Shown: one piece after another, positions 1 to 8,696 of the stretch
Layout: each line of letters begins with the position of its first letter
How positions within the stretch are numbered: position 1 is the stretch's first letter
Source of the DNA: Haloarcula sp. H-GB4
Lineage (GTDB): Archaea; Halobacteriota; Halobacteria; Halobacteriales; Haloarculaceae
NCBI RefSeq assembly: GCF_030848575.1
Contig: NZ_JAVDDX010000003.1
Span: 336,045-400,044, forward strand
Length of the DNA stretch: 64,000 nucleotides
Direction: 5' to 3'
The notes under the pieces: model-generated
What the model saw: only the letters and a program-made list of their open reading frames with translations
Database searches by the model: none
What the model was told of the DNA's origin: nothing
Program-made: the position numbers and the translations under genes

Positions 1-1
1 G

Positions 2-82
2 AATAACAGTGGTAACATTGTGATTTCGCACCACAACGTATCACCGACTGTGAATATCCTGTATTACAAGAATGTTCAATGA
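2..82 (+). CDS. C-terminal end of a protein cut by the window edge
   Basis: Frame 2 is open from the left edge to a TGA at 80-82, while the other two forward frames stop within about 30 bases. The 26 visible residues (ending LYYKNVQ) are polar with an alternating hydrophobic pattern, as in the last beta-strand of a secreted or beta-rich protein. No family can be assigned. It converges with the lipoprotein gene that ends at 156. Confidence 0.4.
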   Translation, partial: NNSGNIVISHHNVSPTVNILYYKNVQ

Positions 83-155
83 GTCCCCCACATGTCAGTA
101 AATGCGTTCCTGTTGACCGACGGGCCAGCCGCAACGTTGCTTTCGTAACGCTGTT

Positions 156-1466
156 TCAGTCAGAGCTCAGTTCCTGAACAGTCTGTTGAGCCGCTACTGA
201 CGCTGAACGGGCGAGTGCTGTCGCGTGCCAGTAGTCCACAACGCTTCTGTCGAGGGTGGACGCAGAAATCTCTCCCTGGTGATGTGCTACTTCGCGATCA
301 GCGGCCATGACCTTGTGGCCAGCATCGACGAGAACCGTCCGGACCAGTTCCGGTTGTGAACTCGATTCCAGGGCCACAGTGAGCGCCTCGTACGCGGTTT
401 CCCTAATGTCTCGAACCGCTTCCCCATCCGATGGCCGAACGAGTTCGCCCGCCTCCCGCCGCGTCTGAACGCGGTCGAGTGCCTGGAGGCGGGCGAGCTG
501 ACTGTTCGCATCGACAACGGCACTCGCGGGGCCGACAGCATCCCCAAGACGGCTAATACCGCTCTCTACTTCCCACCGGAGCTCATCGAAAACCATCTGC
601 CCCGGATTTCGGTCATCAGCGTTCGTCTCCGGTGCCAAGTTCGACTGCGTGTCGCGAATGTCCGACAGCAGTGCTTTTGCTGCGGCGGTCAGTTTTCTCC
701 CGACTGACCCAGCATCGGCCGGGAGCGAGGCAGCGAACTTTGCGCGGACGTGGCGAGCGTCGCTAAGATAGGCTTGGGCCGACTCGGCCGTCTCGCCCCA
801 TTCGGCGACAGACAACAGCTCCGACTCCTCCCTTGGCCTGGTATCTGTGTCAGTGGCCCGTGCCAGTCCCGCTTCAATGCGGGCGTGAACCAGCGCCGCG
901 CGCACTGGATCCGACCCGACGTACTCGTGTTCCTGCCAGATTGTGTGAGCCCCAGACACGGTCTGGTCGTATTCGTCCCGGAGCGGAGCAGGGGTGAGAC
1001 CGCGGTCAACGACTCCCCACCCCGCAGCGGCGTAGCGGGCGTTTTCACGCGCCCGCCGCAACGATCGGAGCGCGATCAAGCCAGTTCGGGCTGTCCGTGC
1101 ATCATCGAGACCGTCTGAGGCGTCGCTGGCGGCGTCAGTCAGTCGCTTGCGGATGTGACCGTTCGGAATCTGCTCCGGACCCAGTGGCGTGGGAAGCGTC
1201 GCCAGAAGCGAGCGAACCCGCTCCCGCGCGGCGTCGAAATGGCTCGCTGCGATGTCGACCGGAACCGAAGGGGGTACTGGGGATTCTCGATCCTCGTCGC
1301 GCGGGATATCGGGTAGGTTGTAGGCATCGATAGTTGCCTCCTCTCCCCCACCCAGACTGTCGAGACTGCTACAGCCAGCGATAGCGCTGGCCCCAGTTAG
1401 GACGAGCACACCCCGCCGGGTCATCTCAGCGGAGTTCCCGTCCGTCTCAGATGCCTCGTCTGTCAT
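156..1466 (-). CDS. Tat-exported lipoprotein, unknown function
   Basis: A 436-residue predicted lipoprotein. The N-terminus has a twin-arginine motif (TRRG) at about residue 17, a short hydrophobic stretch and a lipobox ending in AGC (about residue 32), typical of haloarchaeal lipoproteins exported folded by Tat and anchored outside the membrane. The mature part is mostly predicted helix with many Ala, Arg and Glu residues and several heptad-like stretches. I recognise no catalytic motif or named domain. Its start overlaps the stop of the upstream gene by four bases (ATGA at 1463-1466), so the two lipoproteins are probably translated in a coupled way and work together at the cell surface. Confidence 0.75.
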   Translation of the reverse strand: MTDEASETDGNSAEMTRRGVLVLTGASAIAGCSSLDSLGGGEEATIDAYNLPDIPRDEDRESPVPPSVPVDIAASHFDAARERVRSLLATLPTPLGPEQIPNGHIRKRLTDAASDASDGLDDARTARTGLIALRSLRRARENARYAAAGWGVVDRGLTPAPLRDEYDQTVSGAHTIWQEHEYVGSDPVRAALVHARIEAGLARATDTDTRPREESELLSVAEWGETAESAQAYLSDARHVRAKFAASLPADAGSVGRKLTAAAKALLSDIRDTQSNLAPETNADDRNPGQMVFDELRWEVESGISRLGDAVGPASAVVDANSQLARLQALDRVQTRREAGELVRPSDGEAVRDIRETAYEALTVALESSSQPELVRTVLVDAGHKVMAADREVAHHQGEISASTLDRSVVDYWHATALARSASVAAQQTVQELSSD

Positions 1467-2161
1467 GCCTGCTCACCTTCGGACCGGGTGCGTCGGTCAC
1501 TACTCGGTACTGCCCCGCTCCCGCCCTCACTTTCCCCCGCAGCACCGGCTCGCTGTCTTTCGCAACTGTTGCCTCCAATGGAGGAGGAATAACTGGAGAT
1601 GTCGTCGGCGTTGACTGTGTCAGGAATCCGGATGAACCAGACCGCGTACACCTTGTTGCCTGCTGTACAGGAGGCGTCGTAGGGTCGGCTCACCCGACCG
1701 TAGTCGGTCGAGATGTTATCCGACGTCCAACGGATCTGACAGAGCGTTAATCGAAAGCACTCCTCGGTCATCATATTCTGGACGTAGACGGTTTCCGTGT
1801 CGAAGTCAGTCTCATCGAGGAAGGTCCTGATTAGCGGCCGGTCCGCGTCTTCGGCGACAGTGACCTGATCTGCTTGGGATGCCGTATCGATAATCTTGGA
1901 TTCCAGTCGACGGGAGTGTGGGCTTTCGGTCGGCCGACCATCTCCATCAGCAAGCCAGACTGGCTGACGGTCTGCGTCTACGCGTGTGACAACTGCATCC
2001 GGGTCGGATACTGATCCTGCTCCTGAGGCACTCGAACCGTTGTTTTTCGAAGCGGTACGTGTTGATTCGTCGCTGCCCTCGAAAACCCCGCTACAGCCCG
2101 ATAGCACTGTCGCCAGCCCGCAGACGCTGTGGAGGAGGGTACGTCGGGTGGAGGGGACCAT
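1463..2161 (-). CDS. Lipoprotein, unknown function, first gene of a pair
   Basis: A 232-residue predicted lipoprotein. The N-terminus carries an RR pair (STRRTLL), a hydrophobic core and a lipobox ending in SGC at about residue 23, followed by a Ser/Thr/Gly-rich linker, the usual pattern for a haloarchaeal Tat lipoprotein. The mature domain has four cysteines in its second half (around TEECFRLTLC, ASCTAGN and NSCERQ), which could form two disulfides outside the cell. No family is recognised. It is the promoter-proximal member of a two-gene unit with the 436-residue lipoprotein, joined by an ATGA overlap. The spacer upstream of its start (2162-2461) is AT-rich. Confidence 0.7.
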   Translation of the reverse strand: MVPSTRRTLLHSVCGLATVLSGCSGVFEGSDESTRTASKNNGSSASGAGSVSDPDAVVTRVDADRQPVWLADGDGRPTESPHSRRLESKIIDTASQADQVTVAEDADRPLIRTFLDETDFDTETVYVQNMMTEECFRLTLCQIRWTSDNISTDYGRVSRPYDASCTAGNKVYAVWFIRIPDTVNADDISSYSSSIGGNSCERQRAGAAGESEGGSGAVPSSDRRTRSEGEQA

Positions 2162-2461
2162 CGTGTAATTTCTCGCTTGTAATGTCAGGTATAAAATTCT
2201 CGTGGTTGCTCAAATCACATCAGACCATCTATAGCTGGGATCAGATGCGGACGCTGATGCCAGTAGACGCTGATACATTCATAAATGCCATCTTTACACA
2301 TCTATACCGCCAGATATCACTCCATATATCGAGTATATAAAATCTGATTTCTGAATCTGAATGGTGGGCGCTCTGATAAACAGATATCGCCACGGACCGG
2401 TGAACAGACTACCTGATATCGCAACAAAACGGGTAAACCGGACCGATGCGTTCTGGCGATA

Positions 2462-2665
2462 ATGGGGTCAGCGCAGTCGAAAGCCGCACAGTTGATCGAA
2501 ACGTATGAACTGTCGTCGATGGGCGCGGAACTGAAACGCGCTTGGCTCGGAGAGAATGGGCAGCGACAGAGTCTACGTGACCTCGCTGATCGGTTCAACC
2601 AGGCCCTGCTTGTGGCTGCAATTCGGGATACGGGTATGGGTGTAACCGACGTCTCACGCGGCGAC
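2462..2665 (+). pseudogene. rdfA: Truncated RdfA-family gene (N-terminal fragment)
   Basis: About 65 codons match the start of haloarchaeal RdfA (rod-determining factor) proteins: a SKxxxLIExY segment, then GAELxxxW, then SLRDLADRFNxxLLxAAIRDxGM. Family members run to roughly 200 residues. Here similarity stops near codon 65, where the next expected block (ENTYRLLTDDDVSSG in typical members, from memory) is missing and the DNA becomes PTS enzyme I sequence in another frame. The open frame continues to 2728 only as an arginine-rich artefact. In Haloferax RdfA takes part in rod-cell formation, and many haloarchaea carry extra copies. This copy looks like a recombination leftover. Family call is from pattern memory, not a search. 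Confidence 0.65.
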
Positions 2666-3765
2666 TTTCGCCTGCTCGCTGGCCCTGCCGGCCGTCGTCG
2701 GTGTCGGCGACGCGCTCGACACCGTTGAGGACGGAACAGAGGTCATTATCGACGGCGACAACGGAACCCTACTGATCAGTCCTGACGGCACCGAGCGGGC
2801 AGGGGCAACAAGCGACTCGGGGGCCGCTGTCGTCGATGAGTCTGTCGAAACCACTGACGGTCGACACATCGAAATGGCAACATATATTTGACAACCGGCG
2901 GAGCTGAAGCCCGGAGCAGAGCGGGAGCCGACAGCGTTGCCCTCTACCGAACCGAGTTCCTCTTTCTCGATCAGGAGACGCCACCGTCGGAAGACGAGCA
3001 GTACGAGGCGGTCCGCAAGGCGCTCGATACATTCCCAGATGGGCGCGTCGTTGTTCGGACGCTGGATATCGGTGGCGACAAGTGGATTCCCTATCTTGAC
3101 CTACCAGACGAAGAGAACCCGTTCCTCGGCGAGCGCGGAATCCGGCGCTCACTCGCTCCGGATTCGGACCTGTTCGCCACGCAGTTCCGTGCGCTCCTGC
3201 ACGCTGCTGCGGACGGGGCTGGAGACCTCGCCATCATGTTCCCGCTTGTGGCCACCGTCAAGGAACTCGATGCTGCACTCGACGCACTGGATGCAGCGGC
3301 GGCCGATCTTGATGGCCGCGACGCCGAGGCCGTTGATCCCGAAGTCGGCGTAATGATAGAAACACCGAGCGCCGCCCTCATCGCAGAGGAACTCGCCGCA
3401 CGAGTCGATTTCCTCTCGATCGGACGAACGACCTCACACAGTACGTCATGGCTGCCAACCGCCAGAACGAGCGCGTCGGCGACCTGCACGATCCCACTCA
3501 TCTGGGCGTCCTCCGCGCCATCGAGCAGACAGTCACCGCGGCCCACGCCGAAGACGCCTGGGTCGGAATGTGTGGAGAGATGGCCGGTGATCCAGAGTTG
3601 ACGGAGCTCCTTGTTGGTCTCGGCCTCGACGAACTCAGCATGAGCGCCGTGACGATTCCGGAGGTCAAGACGGCCGTCAGCGAAACAGAGTACAGTTCCG
3701 CAAGCGAGCGCGGGGACCGCGCCCGACTTGCCGCAACGCGCAGCGAAGTATACCACACTAGACAC
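2650..3765 (+). pseudogene. ptsI: Decayed PTS enzyme I gene (PEP-protein phosphotransferase), 5' truncated
   Basis: Enzyme I moves phosphate from PEP to HPr in the phosphotransferase sugar uptake system. Only the end of the swivelling His domain and the PEP-binding barrel remain. Pieces in successive frames read LPAVVGVGDALD (from about 2675), [53 protein letters not shown] and [12 protein letters not shown], all enzyme I signatures. Damage: the N-terminal half with the active-site His is gone. An in-frame TGA at 2889-2891 sits where Gly would be expected. One base is missing near 2906. One base is missing near 3424, inside the expected FLSIGTNDL block. The last frame runs without a stop into the EIIB gene. 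It cannot make a working enzyme. Confidence 0.85.
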
Positions 3766-4200
3766 ATGAAACTCGTCGCAGTCACCTCCTGCCCGACTGG
3801 GATCGCACACAGTCAGATGGCAGCCGAGAACCTCGAACAGACAGCAGAAGAACAGGGCCACGATATCAAGGTCGAAGTTCAGGGAGCAATGGGTGCGGAA
3901 AACGAACTCTCCGATGAGGACGTTGCAGCCGCCGATGCGGCCATCATCGCCGCAGATACATCGGTGAGTCCGGACCGATTCAGTGGTGTCCCGCTAGTCG
4001 ACGGAACCGTTAAAGACGCCGTTAACGACGCTGAAGGAATGGTCGCTGATGCGATTGCGGCTGCTGACGGCGACGCGCCGGCAACCGGGGGCAAAGGAGA
4101 GGATGCCGAGTCCACGAGTACTGAGTCCGATCAGCAGCGCCGCCGTGGCGGTGACCGTTCAAAGAGTTTCGTGGCCCGACTGAAGCGTCTGTTCAGTTGA
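3766..4200 (+). CDS. ptfB: PTS fructose-type EIIB component
   Basis: A 144-residue EIIB domain of the fructose family, which receives phosphate from EIIA on a cysteine and passes it to the sugar during uptake. The phosphocysteine loop [13 protein letters not shown] starts at Cys9, followed by the alpha/beta core ([20 protein letters not shown]). After about residue 100 comes an acidic Gly/Ser linker and a basic tail. The order ptsI then ptfB matches the fructose PTS cluster I recall from Haloferax, but here enzyme I is broken and no EIIA, HPr or EIIC lies in the window. The reading frame is intact and shared with the end of the ptsI remnant. It may be an orphan on the way to decay. Confidence 0.75.
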   Translation: MKLVAVTSCPTGIAHSQMAAENLEQTAEEQGHDIKVEVQGAMGAENELSDEDVAAADAAIIAADTSVSPDRFSGVPLVDGTVKDAVNDAEGMVADAIAAADGDAPATGGKGEDAESTSTESDQQRRRGGDRSKSFVARLKRLFS

Positions 4201-4336
4201 TTCGGAGCTATATCATGCCGACATAGGATATTTTTCGCCCGGTCCCTTCGGAGTGGGCAATTCCATCAGCTACGGAGCTAAGTAGAAAGTGGACAATCCA
4301 GTCTCAAATGCGGGATTGCGAATCGTCTGAAATGTC

Positions 4337-6265
4337 CTAAACCGGCCTTATCCGAGAGCCAAACCGTTGTATCTCATTGGCGGTTATGTCATCGTCACTC
4401 GAGAAGCCAGATATATCTCCACGGCTAGCTCCCGGGCTAAGAAGGTAGCCCAAAGCTGTTGCTCCTGACTCGGGACCGGATCGTAATTCCACTGTTTGTC
4501 GCTCCTGAGCAACGCCAAACTCGGGGAAGTATTCGGTCGTAGTGGTGCGAACGTCGTTGGTACCCAGCGGGTGAATACTTAGCAAGGGTGGATCATCGTC
4601 GGTGACTGTTCCGTGAAATACCCGTATTGTTCCAGACTCGTCGATTGTAACGCCAATATCTGGGTGGAAGTGGAGTCGGGAGATGCTTGGCTCGGTCTCA
4701 GTGTCGGGCCCGCGGAGTGTATCGCGAACAAGCCACCAGTCGTCCGCCGCAACGATTGCCCTGCTATGCTGATACGACGCCGGTGCATGTGGATCTGTCT
4801 CATATCGTCCGTTGAAAACCGTCGGGTCCGTATCCTCGTAGCGTACCGTCGGTTCCGTTCGCGCACCCATCAGATACTTTCCGCCGATCTCGATCGGTTC
4901 CGTATCGCCAACCTGGACTGTATTGTGTCCAGCAACACTTCTGACGTACTGTCGTCGTTCGTTGCTAGCATAATCATATACCCCAGTATCGGTAAGCACA
5001 CGGTGTCCGTCAACCCAGAGTAAGACACTCAGCATATCGTTGTGAGAGTGGCCGGGTAAATGTGGAGGCCCGACGGGGCCACCGTCCACTAACAGACGTC
5101 CATGGTCTGTATCGAGCCAATAGTACCCTGACTCCCCGCTCGCTGGACTATGAGCCGGGGCTGGCCGGTCAGTAGGCTCGAATCCGGCAGCACCAGCATA
5201 CTCCAAACAGTCCGTAAGCGGGAGCGCTTGACCAAACACGGCGTCGTTACACATCGGAATCTGTTCGTCCGGGGGACAGAGGTACCGCAGGTACGCGACG
5301 GCCTGCCTCGTCATCGCTGTCAGCCAAGTAGGGACTGTGCGATCACTGGCTGCCAGTACGGAGCACGCCGTCACGTATCTCGTTGTTACAATCGCGTGGT
5401 ACATCGGCGACCGCTCGTAATGCCCGCCGTCAGAAAGGAACTGCTTAGCTCCTGTACGGCCAAGGATAGATATTCCATCTGAAATCCAGGACTGGTCAGA
5501 CTCTGGGAAGGTGAGGCCGGCCATGAGCAGTGCGAGCCCGTTTTCGATGAGATGATTACCGCCGACATCACCCTCAACGTGATTTTCAAGGAAGGTCGAA
5601 CTCCGATATATCTCTCGGGCAAGTGCCGCAATAAGTTTCTCTGGGACAGTTCCCTGCGTGCCCCCAGTTCGCCACGCGAGGTATCGCACGAGTGTTTGAA
5701 TACGGAGTGATACTGCCCACGGTGTCCACGCATTTCGAAGGTACCCCGGCTGACCGATTTCGATACTGTCGGCCCAGTCCCGTACCCACTGGTCGAACAC
5801 CTCGACAACCCTGTCGGGGGCGGACTGCGGGCCTTTGAATCCCAGCGTCGCCCATCGGAGGGGGTCGAACGCATATAGTTTCAGCGGCCAGAGTAGCGGA
5901 TAGTCGTCAAATCGGTCGTCAAACCAGTGAGGGAGATCCGGCGACCGAAGCTGTATCGACCTGTTGAGGAAGGTCAGGTTGCCGTCTGCCGCCTGGCGGC
6001 TCCGTTGCTGGAACGTCTGGACGGTTGCCTCCGAGAGTTCGCCCTGAAGTAGGTCAAGGTCAGCTTTGACCGGAGTGGTTGCCACCGAAAGGGTCTGAGG
6101 GATCGCGGCGTCGTATCGCCCATCGAAGTCGAGTGGGAGTCGCGTGAGTACGGAGTTACGGGTCGTCCGCTCAGCCATTCCAAGTACCTGAGCAGGCTCC
6201 AACTGTGTGAGTGTGTGTCCGTACAACCTGACCGCTTTCGGAAGCGCCTGAAGGTGCTCAGTCAT
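4337..6265 (-). CDS. Heparinase II/III-like protein (polysaccharide lyase fold)
   Basis: A 642-residue protein with the layout of the heparinase II/III family: an N-terminal alpha/alpha-toroid (YGHTLTQLEPAQVLGM, WADSIE, then the conserved GNHLIENGLALLMAG) and a C-terminal beta-sandwich with GHSHNDMLSVLLWVDG and GHNTVQVGD, where the conserved His and Asn lie. Members cleave uronic-acid-containing polysaccharides by beta-elimination. There is no signal peptide, as in homologues inside bacterial capsule and exopolysaccharide clusters, so a cytoplasmic or non-classical role is possible. The ATG at 6265 is chosen over a TTG at 6271. It overlaps the upstream glycosyltransferase stop by 8 bases, so the two are one transcript. 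Substrate is unknown; the ManNAcA genes downstream in the island suggest a uronate polymer. Confidence 0.8.
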   Translation of the reverse strand: MTEHLQALPKAVRLYGHTLTQLEPAQVLGMAERTTRNSVLTRLPLDFDGRYDAAIPQTLSVATTPVKADLDLLQGELSEATVQTFQQRSRQAADGNLTFLNRSIQLRSPDLPHWFDDRFDDYPLLWPLKLYAFDPLRWATLGFKGPQSAPDRVVEVFDQWVRDWADSIEIGQPGYLRNAWTPWAVSLRIQTLVRYLAWRTGGTQGTVPEKLIAALAREIYRSSTFLENHVEGDVGGNHLIENGLALLMAGLTFPESDQSWISDGISILGRTGAKQFLSDGGHYERSPMYHAIVTTRYVTACSVLAASDRTVPTWLTAMTRQAVAYLRYLCPPDEQIPMCNDAVFGQALPLTDCLEYAGAAGFEPTDRPAPAHSPASGESGYYWLDTDHGRLLVDGGPVGPPHLPGHSHNDMLSVLLWVDGHRVLTDTGVYDYASNERRQYVRSVAGHNTVQVGDTEPIEIGGKYLMGARTEPTVRYEDTDPTVFNGRYETDPHAPASYQHSRAIVAADDWWLVRDTLRGPDTETEPSISRLHFHPDIGVTIDESGTIRVFHGTVTDDDPPLLSIHPLGTNDVRTTTTEYFPEFGVAQERQTVELRSGPESGATALGYLLSPGASRGDISGFSSDDDITANEIQRFGSRIRPV

Positions 6266-7508
6266 CTTCAATACATGGGGCCGTGTACGGTTCTTGTCGT
6301 TTACTTGTTGTCAATGTCCGAAACACCTCTCCAAGTCGGTCCGCGATGGCCTGCCGGTCGTACCCCGCGGATACGACTTGGAGCCCATCTCGACCCATTG
6401 CCACCCGCTGTTCGGGGTTTTCGAGGAGACTGTCAATCGCTGCCGCAATACTCTCGGGTTCAGGCTCTGTGTGGATACCTGCGTCTGTATCCGTCGCAAA
6501 CCGCTTGATTTCCCCTCTACCAGTGACGACGACAGGTAGCGAGCACGCCATGTACTCGTAGAGTTTCGTGGGTATCGCGTAGTCCAGCTCTGGGCTGTCT
6601 TTTATCGGGGCCAGTCCGACAGTTGCGCTATCAAGAATCTCCGGAATTCGTCCACGGTCCACCAGTCCAACAAATTCTACGCGGTCTTCAAGACCAAGTC
6701 TATCTGTCATACTCTTGAGCCGAGACACCTCGTCCCCATCACCGACCAACTGGAGCACGGCATCATCGCTTGAAACGTGCTGCATTGCCCGGATACACGG
6801 TTCAAGTGCCTGTGCGCTTCCGATATTCCCGGTGTATACTATTCGCGAGTGGTTGCCTTCAGTGGTAGATACCGAGGAGAAGCGGTCGGTGTCCACACCG
6901 TTTGGGACGACCCGAACCCGTTCCCGGAGATCGGTGCCATACGTGTCAGCGACCGCATCTCCGAGTGTCTCAGTCGTTACCGTAATGCGATCAGCGGAGT
7001 GTAACGCGAGGCGCTGGAAGGTGCGACCAGCTTTTACTAGTGGACTGTCTGCTGTAATGTATCCAAGAGCAATCGAGTTCTCAATCCACAGATCCCGGAC
7101 ATCAATTACCCAGGGATTCCCAATGGCAGCAGCCACAAGTCCGGGGAACCCGGTAGTGATTGGTGGCGTAGATGTCATGACAACGTCGTACTGCCGGAAG
7201 TTCATGACTAACCAGAGTGCCGCATGCAGTGCGAATATAAGATAATAAGGGAGTCGGCGGAGCAGAGAGGGATTCTCTCTCTGTGGCTGCCACGTCCACA
7301 GACGGTGGACAACCACCCCGTTATCGTGTTCTGTCTGCTTGCGCTTCCAAGTCCGTTCGAAGTTCCCCGGTGGGTAGCAGAGGGACGGCGCCAGAACGGT
7401 CACATCAAAGTCATCATCCAGATTAACGGCTGTGTCGTGGATTCTGGATGCATTGCCTCCCTTTTCAGGAGGATACCGCTGAGAGACGATAACACAGTCA
7501 GTCGTCAT
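6258..7508 (-). CDS. Glycosyltransferase family 4
   Basis: A 416-residue GT-B fold transferase that retains the anomeric configuration while moving a sugar from an NDP donor. It begins with the N-terminal GT4 pattern SQRYPPEKGGNASRIHD, has the linker VVPNGVDTDRF near residue 195, and a C-terminal donor domain with VYTGNIGSAQALE, LVGDGDEVSRL and the acidic EYMACSLPVVVT box. A hydrophobic stretch around residue 90 (LIFALHAALWLVM) may dip into the membrane, as in enzymes acting on lipid-linked sugars. It is the first gene of a pair with the heparinase-like gene. Donor and acceptor cannot be read from the sequence. Confidence 0.85.
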   Translation of the reverse strand: MTTDCVIVSQRYPPEKGGNASRIHDTAVNLDDDFDVTVLAPSLCYPPGNFERTWKRKQTEHDNGVVVHRLWTWQPQRENPSLLRRLPYYLIFALHAALWLVMNFRQYDVVMTSTPPITTGFPGLVAAAIGNPWVIDVRDLWIENSIALGYITADSPLVKAGRTFQRLALHSADRITVTTETLGDAVADTYGTDLRERVRVVPNGVDTDRFSSVSTTEGNHSRIVYTGNIGSAQALEPCIRAMQHVSSDDAVLQLVGDGDEVSRLKSMTDRLGLEDRVEFVGLVDRGRIPEILDSATVGLAPIKDSPELDYAIPTKLYEYMACSLPVVVTGRGEIKRFATDTDAGIHTEPEPESIAAAIDSLLENPEQRVAMGRDGLQVVSAGYDRQAIADRLGEVFRTLTTSKRQEPYTAPCIEDD

Positions 7509-7995
7509 CGAAACAAAGTGTGTACGCCGACTGTCCTGGTCTCAGATGCTTCGCTCGCAATCTTGATGATGGTACCGCGTCAACTGGCCTATCGATACTC
7601 ATCGACATCCAATCGTTCCACTGTATCTCTGACGGGAGTATTAGTATACGTCCGATACTCCTGAGACATTCTGACGATGAGTCCGTTATATGCCCACTTG
7701 GAATTGCTCTATCTCGGTCTGTGGCAGGGCTTTGATTCGAGTAAGTCAGTTAACTATCGGTATCCAGCCGGGGCAGCACCCTAAACTACATTAACTCGCT
7801 CTGCCCGATCAAGTAATTACACTCTACTCTAAGTATGATATAATTACCATATTCCATCTGACTGTCTTATGTATTGAGAAGGTATGTTCTAGGGAATTAG
7901 TTGGTAATTACTTCAACTGAATGGGCAATCGAAGTGCATGTAATATGGCTATACCATGCGAGAACAGCTAATTAGCATATACCTACTTCAGTCAT
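7509..7995. other. AT-rich intergenic region
   Basis: About 490 bases between the divergent glycosyltransferase (minus) and the short Tat peptide ORF (plus). Composition is much richer in A and T than neighbouring genes, particularly from 7790 on. Open frames here lack recognisable protein features. It presumably holds the two divergent promoters. Confidence 0.5.
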
Positions 7996-8226
7996 ATGTG
8001 TATGTTCGATAAGCACGAACCGACTGCTAGCGACAAGAAGACTACAGGCCGTTCAAGCACTCTTACCACAAGTAAAAGAGGGAAAGGACATCTTAACAGG
8101 CGTTCTTTCTTCCAGTTCGGGCTAACAGCCATAACCGCAGCCATTGGAGTTGGAAGTTTAGGTGCAAGTACCTCATTCGGTCAGGAGAGCAACACCCACA
8201 CGACGGACTTTAGTGAGTACGTATAG
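7996..8226 (+). pseudogene. Tat signal peptide with almost no mature protein (truncated secreted protein?)
   Basis: A 76-codon ORF with a clear twin-arginine signal (LNRRSFFQFGLTAITAAIG at about residues 34-52) and a cleavage region near GASTSFGQE, followed by only about 14 residues before TAG. Exported haloarchaeal proteins of this island, such as beta-helix proteins, normally have several hundred residues after such a signal. The simplest reading is the 5' remnant of a secreted protein gene. A genuine short secreted peptide cannot be excluded. The next 400 bases show no continuation in any frame that I can follow. Confidence 0.5.
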
Positions 8227-8696
8227 TAGAAACGGAATGACCCTTAATTTTACTAGTCAGTCCGTCCCCAGAGCGAGGCAAATTCGCGTTTTAAGATAGT
8301 ACAATACTTCCCGGGTGCGTGAGTCACAAACGAACAGGAGAGTTCAGGGCGTCTACAGGGATATCGTTCGCTTATCATTACAGCAGACTTATGCTATTCA
8401 GTTCGCTTCATGAAAGAGTCGGATAGTTCAGGGTTCGGCATACCTCGACATTCCAGACAACCGAATGAGGCATGGTTAAGATTATTATTTGAGGTTTGAA
8501 AGAATGTGGCTGGGCTCCCTCTAAAAGAACTGAGAGAAATAGGATTGAGGGCTTCGTTCAAGCTTCTCTGTAGGAAGCTTATACTAATGTTCTGAGGATA
8601 TCTCCATGAGACGAGAGCAATGATCATGTTCCTCCATCGTTGGTACCACTCCATTCGATCCAATCTACCGGGTACTACCACTCTTGTATCTCAGTC
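8227..8696. other. Intergenic region with no identifiable gene
   Basis: About 470 bases between the truncated Tat ORF and the 512-residue beta-helix gene. Short frames exist on both strands, including a 95-codon minus-strand frame, but their composition is unlike a haloarchaeal protein (few acidic residues, many Ser, Arg and Asn). It may hold eroded remains of the secreted protein gene upstream. I recognise nothing definite. Confidence 0.4.

Noticed and set aside
8394..8681. Minus-strand frame of 95 codons upstream of the beta-helix gene, considered as a transposase remnant
   Set aside because: No catalytic DDE or HUH residues or terminal repeats could be found, and composition is unlike haloarchaeal proteins.
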